Below, piece by piece: positions 1-7,157 of a stretch of 49,234 nt of DNA. The stretch lies in assembly GCA_947388185.1 (NCBI GenBank), contig CANDQP010000008.1, positions 1 to 49,234 of the forward strand. Reading direction: 5' to 3'. Below the pieces are notes generated by a model. It had not been told where the DNA came from. It ran no database searches and worked only from the letters and a program-made list of their open reading frames with translations. Both the position numbers and the translations under genes were made by a program. Within the stretch, counting starts at the first letter, position 1. Each line of letters opens with the position of its first letter. Source of the DNA: an uncultured Dorea sp. GTDB taxonomy: Bacteria; Bacillota; Clostridia; Lachnospirales; Lachnospiraceae.

Positions 1-31
1 TTTTTGTCTGGTAGCTTAATTTTACATCAAA

Positions 32-48
32 AAGGAATGGGATTCCTT
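32..48 (+). terminator. Inverted repeat, possible weak terminator of an upstream gene
   Basis: A perfect 7-bp stem (AAGGAAT / ATTCCTT) with a GGG loop is followed by a broken T-rich stretch (ATATTTTAGGTATTTTTT). It could end a transcript entering from the left, but the stem is AT-rich and the U-tract interrupted. The rest of the first 270 bases holds only the promoter and palindrome listed next; I see no gene there. Confidence 0.35.
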
Positions 49-142
49 ATATTTTAGGTATTTTTTGAAAATTGTTTATAATAAGGCTGAAGGAATTAGG
101 GTTCTGTGGATAAATCTGCGGAAACTCAAGAAATATATATTA

Positions 143-169
143 TTGACATATTTGCTAAAATGTGATAAT
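143..169 (+). promoter_or_regulatory. Candidate sigma-A promoter of the molybdenum locus
   Basis: TTGACA at 143-148 is a perfect -35. A GATAAT at 164-169 gives 15-bp spacing; TAATTT at 166-171 would give 17 bp with a poorer match. It is the best promoter ahead of the first gene, and no promoter as good appears again until after modC, so the locus may be one transcript. Confidence 0.5.
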
Positions 170-188
170 TTATTATTACAATAATAAA
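169..188. promoter_or_regulatory. 20-bp AT-rich palindrome overlapping the -10 region
   Basis: TTTATTATT (169-177) and AATAATAAA (180-188) form a perfect 9-bp inverted repeat with a 2-bp centre. It starts at or just after the candidate -10, where a bound repressor would block initiation. A ModE-like DNA-binding domain is encoded by the next gene, so autoregulation is plausible; that link is inference. Confidence 0.45.
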
Positions 189-271
189 ATATGTTACAAT
201 CATTTGTATAAGTATCAGGCCATTCACGCATAGGTAATGGCAGCTATATTTTGCAGAAGGAAGAGACAGAT

Positions 272-1201
272 ATGAATGTAGGCGCAGTAATCGCAGCGGC
301 GGACAGGCCTCTTGGAACGGATGACGGCGGACAGATCGTGAAGATCGGGAACCTGACGTTAGCCGAGAGGATCGTCATTAATTTTCAGAGAGCCGGAATT
401 AAGGATATTGCAGTGATAACGGGCGCTTCGGCAAAGCAGGTTGAGAAGTCGCTGCACCGCTTCGGTGTCACGTTTTTGAAGAAGGAGAATTATGAGAGCG
501 CGGAGTTGTTCGATTCTGCCAGAATGGGATTGGAGTATTTGAAGAACCGTTGTGATCAGGTTTTTTTCTGTCCGGTGGACATTCCCTTTTTTACGGAGCA
601 GACGCTTAAGAGCCTGCTGGAGCAGCCGGGGGAGATCGTGATCCCTAAGTATAACGGCAGAAGAGGGCATCCGGTGCGTTTTGATGCAGGGCTGATTCCT
701 TCGATCCTTAAGTATCAGGGAGATCGGGGGCTTAAGGGTGCGTTGGATTCCCTGGGAATTGCGGCGTATGAGGTGCCGGTTGATGATGAAGGAGTCGTAG
801 TGGATGCGGACGAACCCGGGAATTATCAGCATATTCTTAAGCTTCATGATGAGAAGCTGATGCGGCCGCAGGTGAAGGTAAGGCTTGCGAATCACAGACC
901 CTTTTTCGGGCCCGGGGCAGTGACGCTGCTTCGGCAGATCGACAGGCTGGAATCGGTAAGAGAAGCCTGCGGGAAGATGGGGATCTCCTACAGTAAGGGA
1001 TGGACGATCATCCGCACGGCGGAGGAAGAACTTGGATACAAGATCATTGAACGGCGGCACGGCGGGAAGAATGGCGGCGCGGCTTATGTAACGGAGCGCG
1101 GCAAGAAGCTGTTATATAAGTTCGAACGGTATGAAGAACAGGTGGAGAAGGCGGCGCTGGAATTATTTGAAGATATTTTTTTGGACACCGATTTGTTTTG
1201 A
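272..1201 (+). CDS. MobA/MocA-like nucleotidyltransferase fused to a ModE/LysR-type winged helix
   Basis: The N-terminal ~190 residues resemble the NTP-transferase fold of MobA/MocA, which attaches CMP or GMP to molybdopterin. Residues ~200-305 resemble the ModE/LysR DNA-binding domain (segment 'TLLRQIDRLESVREACGKMG' followed by a recognition helix and 'ERRHGGKNGG' wing). ATG 272 is preferred over an in-frame TTG at 251 because AGAAGGAAGAG lies 8 nt before it. The usual nucleotide-binding signature (GxSxRMGxxK) is poorly kept: here it reads AAADRPLGTDDGG, so catalysis is uncertain and the module may have become a sensor. It heads the molybdenum locus and could be both enzyme and local regulator. 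Length 309 aa. Confidence 0.8.
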   Translation: MNVGAVIAAADRPLGTDDGGQIVKIGNLTLAERIVINFQRAGIKDIAVITGASAKQVEKSLHRFGVTFLKKENYESAELFDSARMGLEYLKNRCDQVFFCPVDIPFFTEQTLKSLLEQPGEIVIPKYNGRRGHPVRFDAGLIPSILKYQGDRGLKGALDSLGIAAYEVPVDDEGVVVDADEPGNYQHILKLHDEKLMRPQVKVRLANHRPFFGPGAVTLLRQIDRLESVREACGKMGISYSKGWTIIRTAEEELGYKIIERRHGGKNGGAAYVTERGKKLLYKFERYEEQVEKAALELFEDIFLDTDLF

Positions 1202-1212
1202 AAAAATAATCG
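1189..1212 (+). repeat. 24-nt imperfect hairpin, copy 1 of a motif repeated before modA
   Basis: CGATT (1189-1193) pairs with AATCG (1208-1212) around an A-rich centre, with further T-A pairs inside and two mismatches. It spans the stop codon of the first gene and the short gap before the next. The 18 nt TTTGAAAAAATAATCGAA at 1197-1214 recur with a single inserted G at 5413-5431. Confidence 0.4.
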
Positions 1213-1243
1213 AACGAAAACAGATAATGGGGAGAAGACACAG

Positions 1244-2263
1244 ATGAAATTAATGAAGACAGAAGATGCAGTAGGACAGATATTATGTCATGATATTACA
1301 CAGATCATCAAGGGAGTCACCAAGGATGCGGTGTTCCGTAAAGGCCACGTGATCCGCGAAGAGGACATTCCGGTTCTCTTAAGCGTGGGCAAGGATCATA
1401 TCTATATCTGGGAGAATAACGAGAACATGCTCCATGAGAATGAGGCGGCGCAGATTCTATACGATATCTGCAAGAATGACCATATGAGGCCGACGGATGT
1501 CAAGGAGGGCAAGATTGAGCTGATCGCAGAGTGCGGCGGTGTCCTCAAGATCGACAGGGAGAAGCTTAACCGGATCAATTCCTTAGGTGAGATGATGATT
1601 GCAAGCCGTCACGGGGATTTCCCGGTGAAGGCGGGAGATAAGATCGCCGGGACGAGGATCATTCCGCTGGTGATCGAGAAAGAGAAGATGGAACGTGCGA
1701 AAGAGGCGGGCGGTGATGCTCCGATTTTCACGGTCCTGCCGTTTCAGAAGAAGAAGGTGGGGATCGTTACCACGGGAAATGAAGTATTCCACAGGCGGAT
1801 ACAGGATACATTTACCCCGGTAATCCTGGAAAAGCTGTCGGAATATGACGCGGAGGTGATCGGTCATGAGGTCAGCGACGATAATCACGAGCGTATCACG
1901 GCATGTATTCAGAAGCTGATCGGACAGGGCGCGGATATGGTGATCTGTACCGGAGGGATGAGTGTGGATCCGGACGACAAGACACCGCTTGCGATCCGTA
2001 ACTCCGGCGCAGAGGTTGTAACATACGGGGCGCCGGTATTGCCGGGGGCGATGTTTCTTCTGGCGTATTATGAGGGAAATATTCCCGTTATGGGACTGCC
2101 GGGCTGTGTGATGTATGCGAAGCGGACGATCTTCGACCTGGTGCTGCCGAGAGTGATGGCGGGGGAGATATTAGAGAAGAAGGATCTGGATATCCTTGGA
2201 GAAGGAGGCTTATGCCTGTCCTGTCCGGTCTGTACATTTCCGAATTGCGGGTTTGGTAAATAG
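1244..2263 (+). CDS. Molybdopterin-binding protein (MoeA/MogA-like) with cysteine-rich tail
   Basis: Residues ~165-310 form a MoCF-type molybdopterin-binding domain, with VTTGNEVF, a TGGMSVDPDD loop and an LPG turn. The N-terminal ~160 residues resemble the first half of MoeA-like proteins found beside molybdenum hydroxylase genes. Likely role: binding pterin or adenylated pterin during molybdenum insertion. The C-terminus ends in a compact cluster, CLSCPVCTFPNCGFGK, with four cysteines (CxxCxxCxxxxC) that could hold zinc or an Fe-S cluster. GGGGAG at 1229-1234 is the ribosome site. The gene lies between the nucleotidyltransferase and the XdhC-like protein, which supports a role in hydroxylase cofactor maturation. 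Length 339 aa, cytoplasmic. Confidence 0.8.
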   Translation: MKLMKTEDAVGQILCHDITQIIKGVTKDAVFRKGHVIREEDIPVLLSVGKDHIYIWENNENMLHENEAAQILYDICKNDHMRPTDVKEGKIELIAECGGVLKIDREKLNRINSLGEMMIASRHGDFPVKAGDKIAGTRIIPLVIEKEKMERAKEAGGDAPIFTVLPFQKKKVGIVTTGNEVFHRRIQDTFTPVILEKLSEYDAEVIGHEVSDDNHERITACIQKLIGQGADMVICTGGMSVDPDDKTPLAIRNSGAEVVTYGAPVLPGAMFLLAYYEGNIPVMGLPGCVMYAKRTIFDLVLPRVMAGEILEKKDLDILGEGGLCLSCPVCTFPNCGFGK

Positions 2264-2298
2264 AAGATAAATCAATCGGGAGAGAAGGTAGTTGAGAT

Positions 2299-3414
2299 AT
2301 GTTAGAATTTTACAATCGAGTAGAGAACGCGGATCCAAAACGCCAGAATCTTACATTGACTGTTGTGGAAGGAGAGAATGCCGGAGAGAAGGCATTGGTC
2401 GTAGATCATAAGTTGATCTGGGAATCTTCGGATCAGGGATATTTTACGGAGCACAGGGAAGAGATCGAGCAGATCAGGGATTACGGCCTGGTATCCATAG
2501 GCGGACAGAGTGTATTCTGCGAGCTTCTGGGCGGAGAGAAGAAGATGGTGATCTGCGGAGGCGGACATGTGTCGATTCCGATCACCCGGATGGGAATGAT
2601 GATCGGGTTCCAGGTCACGGTACTGGAAGACAGGCCGATGTTTGCGGACAATGCAAGACGTGCGGGTGCGGCAAAGGTGATCTGCGAGCCGTTTGCAGAA
2701 GGGCTTAAGCAGATAGAAGGCGACAAGGATACTTTCTTTGTGATCGTGACGAGAGGGCACCGGTATGATCAGGTGTGCCTTGAGAGTATTGTGAAAATGC
2801 AGCACGCATATATTGGCATGATCGGCAGCCGGAAGCGTGCGGCGCTGGTCAAGGAGCTGGTAATCGAAGCCGGGGGCGACCCGAATGTAGTGAACAGCGT
2901 TCATTCACCGATCGGGCTTAACATCGGAGCGGAGACGCCGGAAGAGATTGCAGTCTGTATTATGGCCGAGATCATCGAGGTTAAGAATAAGAGGAAACAG
3001 AGCGGCGGATATTCCAGTGAGATGCTCAAGGCAATCCTGGATGTGCCGTGCAGCAAGGTGAAGACGGGCACGGATGCAAGGAACTGCAAGGCGGATGAGG
3101 AGAGTAAGGCGCTTAAGGAGCTTATGGCCGGGGAAGATGAGGTCAGAGGGAAGATATTGACTACGATCGTAGCGCGGAGAGGCTCGGCGCCCCGGGCGGT
3201 CGGAACGAAGATGCTGGTGCTGCCGGACGGAAGATGCGTGGGTACCATAGGCGGCGGCTGTGCGGAGGCGGAGGTCTTGCGTAAGGCGCTGTGGATGCTT
3301 AGGAGTCAGGAACCAAAGACGAAATTATGCCAGGTCAATATGACCGGGAAGGACGCCGAAGAAGAAGGAATGGTCTGCGGCGGCGTGATCGACGTGTTCC
3401 TGGAGTCTGTATAG
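2299..3414 (+). CDS. XdhC/CoxI-family protein with permuted domains
   Basis: XdhC proteins bind molybdenum cofactor, help sulfurate it and insert it into xanthine-dehydrogenase-type hydroxylases. Here the Rossmann-like XdhC C-terminal domain comes first (MVICGGGH at 83-90, then 'IGMIGSRKRA' and 'SPIGLNIGAETPEEIA'). The segment that is usually N-terminal comes last, at ~285-371 (GSAPRAVGTKML, GTIGGGCAEAEV, ending MVCGGVIDVF). The order is therefore permuted relative to classical XdhC. Both signature regions are well kept, so I expect function. A linker at ~230-285 is Lys/Glu-rich. Length 371 aa; no molybdenum hydroxylase structural gene is in the window, so its client lies elsewhere. Confidence 0.85.
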   Translation: MLEFYNRVENADPKRQNLTLTVVEGENAGEKALVVDHKLIWESSDQGYFTEHREEIEQIRDYGLVSIGGQSVFCELLGGEKKMVICGGGHVSIPITRMGMMIGFQVTVLEDRPMFADNARRAGAAKVICEPFAEGLKQIEGDKDTFFVIVTRGHRYDQVCLESIVKMQHAYIGMIGSRKRAALVKELVIEAGGDPNVVNSVHSPIGLNIGAETPEEIAVCIMAEIIEVKNKRKQSGGYSSEMLKAILDVPCSKVKTGTDARNCKADEESKALKELMAGEDEVRGKILTTIVARRGSAPRAVGTKMLVLPDGRCVGTIGGGCAEAEVLRKALWMLRSQEPKTKLCQVNMTGKDAEEEGMVCGGVIDVFLESV

Positions 3415-3441
3415 ATAAGAGCGGAGAGGAAAAGGGATGTC

Positions 3442-4419
3442 ATGAGAGATCAGTATCAAAGAGAAATAGATTATCTGAGGATATCGGTGACGGACCGCTG
3501 TAATTTCCGATGCCGGTATTGTATGCCGGCAAAGGGCGTGGAGTTCGTGGAGCACAGCGAGATCATGACCTATGAAGAGATTCTGCGGTTCTTAAGGATC
3601 GCTGCCGGGACCGGGATACGGAAGGTAAAGGTCACCGGAGGGGAGCCGCTTGTGCGCAAAGGGGTCTGCGGGTTCATCCGCAAGGTTCGGAATATCCCGG
3701 GAATCGAATCCGTCACGTTGACAACGAACGGGGCGTTATTGGAAGAGCATCTGTCTGAACTGGAAGCGGCAGGGATCACAGGTATCAATGTCAGCCTGGA
3801 TACCCTGGATCCTGAGAAATTCCGTCAGATTACGAGATGTGATGATTTTGACCGGGTGTGGAGCGGAATTCGTGCGGCGGCGCAGACGAAGATTCCGGTC
3901 AAGGTCAATTGCATTCCCATGAAGGGCTGCAATGAAGAGGAGCTTGCGAAGATAGCGGCGCTTGCGAAGGAATATCCGATCACGGTCCGTTTTATTGAGA
4001 TGATGCCGATCGGGATGGGAACCGGGTATGCAAGGATTCTGCAGGACGAGATCAAGGAGCTTCTGGAAGATCGATTCGGAACGATGGAATTAGTAGATGA
4101 GATCCTTGGAAATGGTCCGGCAGGTTATTACAAGATAGCGGATTTTAAGGGGCGGATCGGATTCATCAGCGCGGTCAGCCATGAGTTCTGCGGAAGCTGT
4201 AACCGTATCCGTCTGACTGCGGACGGAATCCTGAAGCCTTGCCTGAATTTCGAGAGCCGGGTGAATCTCAAAGAAGAGATGCGAAGCGGGATGACGGATG
4301 AAGAGTTAGAGCATTTGCTTAAGAATGTGATCTATCATAAGCCCAGATGCCATGCATTTGGAGATGAGACGAAGAAGGATATACAGGAGAAACGCCGGAT
4401 GGCGGGGATAGGAGGATAA
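3442..4419 (+). CDS. moaA: GTP 3',8-cyclase MoaA
   Basis: This radical SAM enzyme converts GTP to the cyclic intermediate that becomes cyclic pyranopterin monophosphate. The N-terminal cluster motif is CNFRCRYC (C20, C24, C27). The C-terminal second-cluster motif FCGSCNRIRLTADGILKPC supplies three more cysteines. The GG motif (VTGGEPLVRKG) and the TTNGALL strand are present. Length 325 aa is normal for MoaA. It starts 27 nt after the XdhC-like gene and ends 2 nt before the MOSC-MogA gene, so it is clearly in the same operon. Its usual partner MoaC is not in this window. Confidence 0.96.
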   Translation: MRDQYQREIDYLRISVTDRCNFRCRYCMPAKGVEFVEHSEIMTYEEILRFLRIAAGTGIRKVKVTGGEPLVRKGVCGFIRKVRNIPGIESVTLTTNGALLEEHLSELEAAGITGINVSLDTLDPEKFRQITRCDDFDRVWSGIRAAAQTKIPVKVNCIPMKGCNEEELAKIAALAKEYPITVRFIEMMPIGMGTGYARILQDEIKELLEDRFGTMELVDEILGNGPAGYYKIADFKGRIGFISAVSHEFCGSCNRIRLTADGILKPCLNFESRVNLKEEMRSGMTDEELEHLLKNVIYHKPRCHAFGDETKKDIQEKRRMAGIGG

Positions 4420-4421
4420 AG

Positions 4422-5354
4422 ATGGGAGCTGTAAGAGCAGTCTGCACCAGTGAAAGGCGCGGGATTCAGAAGAAGGATGTGGGGACCGCTGATTTTCAGG
4501 TGGGATTCGGAATTAAGGGGGATGCCCACGGAGGAAACTGGCACAGGCAGGTGAGCCTGCTGTCAGCGGAGAAGATAGATGCATTTAACCAGAAGGGAGC
4601 GGGGGTGAAGCCCGGAGCCTTTGGGGAGAATCTGGTGGTGGAAGGGTATGATTTCAGGAATCTTCCGGTAGGAACGAGATTCCAGTGCAATGACGTGATC
4701 CTGGAGATGACGCAGATCGGGAAGGAGTGCCATACGCACTGTCAGATCTATCAGAAGATGGGAGAATGCATCATGCCGACCCAGGGAGTATTCGCCCAGG
4801 TGATCCATGGCGGAACCATTTCCGTAGGGGATGAGATGCGGATGCTTGAAGATAAGGATACGCGGTATACAGCGGCGGTAGTGACCATGAGTGATAAGGG
4901 CGCTAAGGGAGAGCGGGAGGATACGAGCGGGCCTCTGATCTGTGAGATGCTTGAAAAGGCGGGATACCGAGTCGCGGAGAAGCTGCTCATCCCGGACGAT
5001 CAGGCGAGGATAGAGAGGGAGCTGACCCGGCTGTCTGACGGCAGGCAGGTGAACCTGATCCTTACGACGGGAGGAACCGGATTCTCCGAGCGTGACCGGA
5101 CACCGGAGGCTACCATGGCAGTCGCCACAAGAAATGCGCCGGGTATCGCGGACGCGATCCGTATGCATTCGCTGTCGATTACCGGGCGGGCGATGCTTGG
5201 AAGGGGCGCATCCGTGATCAGGAATAAGACTGTGATCGTGAATCTGCCGGGGAGCAGGAAGGCAGTTCAGGAGAGCCTGGAATACATATTGCCGCATCTG
5301 GAGCATGGAATTCAGATATTGATGGGAGATACCTCAGAATGCGGGAGGAGATAG
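4422..5354 (+). CDS. MOSC domain fused to MogA/MoaB molybdopterin adenylyltransferase
   Basis: Residues ~1-145 form a MOSC domain (GDAHGGNWHRQVSLLS, then GAFGENLVVEG, then IGKECHTHC with the conserved cysteine), a fold used for sulfur carrier chemistry on molybdenum cofactor. Residues ~150-310 match MogA/MoaB (VVTMSDKGAKGEREDTSGP, LILTTGGTGFSERDRTPEAT, VNLPGSRKAV), which adenylates molybdopterin before metal insertion. One polypeptide thus joins a cofactor-activation step and a sulfur-handling domain. The start is 2 nt after moaA stops, suggesting translational coupling. Length 310 aa, cytoplasmic. Confidence 0.92.
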   Translation: MGAVRAVCTSERRGIQKKDVGTADFQVGFGIKGDAHGGNWHRQVSLLSAEKIDAFNQKGAGVKPGAFGENLVVEGYDFRNLPVGTRFQCNDVILEMTQIGKECHTHCQIYQKMGECIMPTQGVFAQVIHGGTISVGDEMRMLEDKDTRYTAAVVTMSDKGAKGEREDTSGPLICEMLEKAGYRVAEKLLIPDDQARIERELTRLSDGRQVNLILTTGGTGFSERDRTPEATMAVATRNAPGIADAIRMHSLSITGRAMLGRGASVIRNKTVIVNLPGSRKAVQESLEYILPHLEHGIQILMGDTSECGRR

Positions 5355-5405
5355 AGAAAATACGGTTTGAAAAGTTTGCTTGCAGCAGACTTTTTCAATG
5401 GGCAG

Positions 5406-5429
5406 CGATTACTTTGAAAAAAGTAATCG
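5406..5429 (+). repeat. Perfect 10-bp hairpin with GAAA tetraloop before modA
   Basis: CGATTACTTT (5406-5415), loop GAAA (5416-5419), AAAGTAATCG (5420-5429). It lies in the 91-nt gap between the MOSC-MogA gene and modA and ends 2-3 nt before the modA ribosome site AAAGGAGG (5432-5439). No U-tract follows, so it is not a standard terminator. It could act as an mRNA-processing or stability element separating transport from biosynthesis genes. A degenerate copy sits at 1189-1212. Confidence 0.6.
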
Positions 5430-5445
5430 AAAAAGGAGGATACGG

Positions 5446-6309
5446 ATGTTGAAGAGAGCGGTAAGCAGTATATTGATCGGAGTCTTGATGGGAGCTATGC
5501 TGACGGGATGCGGCAGTTTGTCCAAGGGGCAGACACCGAAGGAATCGTCCGCGGAAGAGACGGAGATCCAGGTATTCATTGCTGCCAGCCTGAATACGGT
5601 TATGACAGAACTGGCAGAGAAATACAATGAAGAGCACCCGGAGGTGAAGATCACTTATAATGCGGACAGCTCCGGTACGCTGCTTACTCAGATCCAGGAA
5701 GGGTATGAGTGCGATATTTTCTTCTCAGCGTCGTCAAAGCAGATGGACCAGTTAGAGGCGGCCGGGCTTATGGAGGAAGGGACGAGGGCTGATGTGCTCA
5801 ACAATCAGGTGGTGGTCGTGACCTTAAAGGACAGCGGGACGAAGGTGACCGGGCTTGAAGACATAGACCGGGCAGAGAGCTTCGCGCTGGCAGGAGGAAA
5901 CGTTCCGGCCGGGAAGTATACCAGACAGGCGTTGGTGAACCTGGGAGTATTAGTGGAAGCAGAGGATGTGTCTGCGATCACTGCAGAGCAGGTCTCGGAA
6001 GCGCTGGGAGGATTAGAGATCAGCGAGCAGGACAATGTGAGCAAGGTATTGTCTGCGGTGGCGGAAGCCTCCTGCGAAGTCGGGACCGTTTATTATTCTG
6101 ATATCTGCGGATATGAGGATCAGCTTAAGATTCTGGAGACGGTAAGTTATGATCTGACAGGGAATGTGATCTATCCCGTTGCCCGGGTGGTGAATGACGA
6201 GGCGGACGCTGCGCAGAAGGCAGCGGCGGATGATTTCATGAAGTTTATCCTGTCGGATGAGGCGAAGGATGTATTTGATTCTTATTTTTTTGATACTGAG
6301 GTAGAATAG
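5446..6309 (+). CDS. modA: Molybdate ABC transporter substrate-binding lipoprotein ModA
   Basis: This extracytoplasmic receptor captures molybdate or tungstate for ModBC. ATG 5446, with AAAGGAGG just upstream, is preferred to the longer in-frame ORF from 5380. It gives a clean lipoprotein signal: Lys/Arg start, hydrophobic stretch, and lipobox LTGC with the lipidated Cys at residue 22. The mature part begins with the ModA signature 'IQVFIAASLNTVMTELAEKY' followed by 'YNADSSGTLLTQI'. Length 287 aa. Followed by modB and modC in the usual order. Confidence 0.95.
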   Translation: MLKRAVSSILIGVLMGAMLTGCGSLSKGQTPKESSAEETEIQVFIAASLNTVMTELAEKYNEEHPEVKITYNADSSGTLLTQIQEGYECDIFFSASSKQMDQLEAAGLMEEGTRADVLNNQVVVVTLKDSGTKVTGLEDIDRAESFALAGGNVPAGKYTRQALVNLGVLVEAEDVSAITAEQVSEALGGLEISEQDNVSKVLSAVAEASCEVGTVYYSDICGYEDQLKILETVSYDLTGNVIYPVARVVNDEADAAQKAAADDFMKFILSDEAKDVFDSYFFDTEVE

Positions 6310-6352
6310 TGCCGCATATTATGTCTGATGCACCGCTGCCTGCGGCGGGGTT

Positions 6353-6416
6353 TTGAATGCAGCAGGAGCAATTGAATGCGGCAGGAGTAATTGAATGTGA
6401 TGGGAGTAATGAAATG
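6353..6416 (+). repeat. Three exact-period 19-bp repeats carrying reiterated ribosome sites and ATGs
   Basis: Units start at 6353, 6372 and 6391, with a partial fourth at 6410. Unit 1 is TTGAATGCAGCAGGAGCAA, unit 2 TTGAATGCGGCAGGAGTAA and unit 3 TTGAATGTGATGGGAGTAA. Each has an ATG (6357, 6376, 6395) and a GGAG core placed 7-8 nt before the next ATG, the last being 6414. Because 19 is not a multiple of 3, the ATGs fall in different frames: 6376 reads ATG then TAA after four codons, and 6395 reads ATG TGA. Only 6357 and 6414 are in the modB frame. Confidence 0.9.
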
Positions 6417-7118
6417 GAAGCGATAATGGAAATTATGAATGATCTGGACTGGAGTCCGCTGTGGATCTCCTTGAAAACAGGAGCGGCGGCGACTTTTATA
6501 TCTTTCTTTCTCGGAATCTATGCCGCAAGAAAAACAGTCAAAATGGCGCCGGGGAAGAAGGCGGTCATAGACGGGATCCTGACGCTTCCCATGGTTCTTC
6601 CGCCGACGGTTGCGGGATTCTTCCTCTTGCTGTTATTCAGCAGGAGAAGACCTCTTGGAATCTTGCTTTATGAGAATTTTGATATCAAGGTAGTGCAGAC
6701 CTGGCTTGGATGTGTGATCGCGGCGACGGTGATCGCATTTCCTCTGATGTACCGCAATGCCAGGGCGGCTTTTGAACAGATCGACGTGAATCTTGTCTAT
6801 GCGGGAAGGACGCTTGGAATGTCCGAGATGCGGATCTTCTGGACGGTGGTGATTCCAAGTGCGGGGCCTGGGATCGCATCCGGCACGATCCTGACATTTG
6901 CAAGAGCTCTTGGAGAGTACGGGGCGACTTCTATGCTGGCGGGAAATATTCCGGGGAAGACGGGAACGATATCCCAGAAGATCGCCATGGTGATTCAGGA
7001 CGGTGATTACGCGACAGCGGGAATCTGGGTCGCGGCTGTGATACTCATTGCGCTTGCAGTGATTATCCTGATGAACCTGATCTTAGGAAAAAGGATGAAG
7101 ACGGCGAAGCGGTGGTAG
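6414..7118 (+). CDS. modB: Molybdate ABC transporter permease ModB
   Basis: This inner-membrane permease shows several hydrophobic segments and the EAA-type loop in 'YAGRTLGMSEMRIFWTVVIPSAGPGIASG', which docks onto ModC. 'LTLPMVLPPTVAGFFLLLLF' and 'FARALGEYGATSMLAGNIPG' are typical of ModB. I chose ATG 6414 (234 aa), with GGGAG at 6402-6406, because it gives the natural start of the family. ATG 6357 in the same frame would add 19 residues encoded entirely by the 19-bp repeats (253 aa). The reiterated start region makes translation of this gene unusual. Confidence 0.93.
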   Translation: MEAIMEIMNDLDWSPLWISLKTGAAATFISFFLGIYAARKTVKMAPGKKAVIDGILTLPMVLPPTVAGFFLLLLFSRRRPLGILLYENFDIKVVQTWLGCVIAATVIAFPLMYRNARAAFEQIDVNLVYAGRTLGMSEMRIFWTVVIPSAGPGIASGTILTFARALGEYGATSMLAGNIPGKTGTISQKIAMVIQDGDYATAGIWVAAVILIALAVIILMNLILGKRMKTAKRW

Positions 7119-7157
7119 ACAATGCAGCGCAGTAATGATGAAAGAAAGGGAAATCAG

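Noticed and set aside
1..271. Search for a molybdenum-cofactor riboswitch before the first gene or modA
   Set aside because: I see only short palindromes and no large conserved multi-stem leader of the Moco type; the modA gap is only 91 nt.
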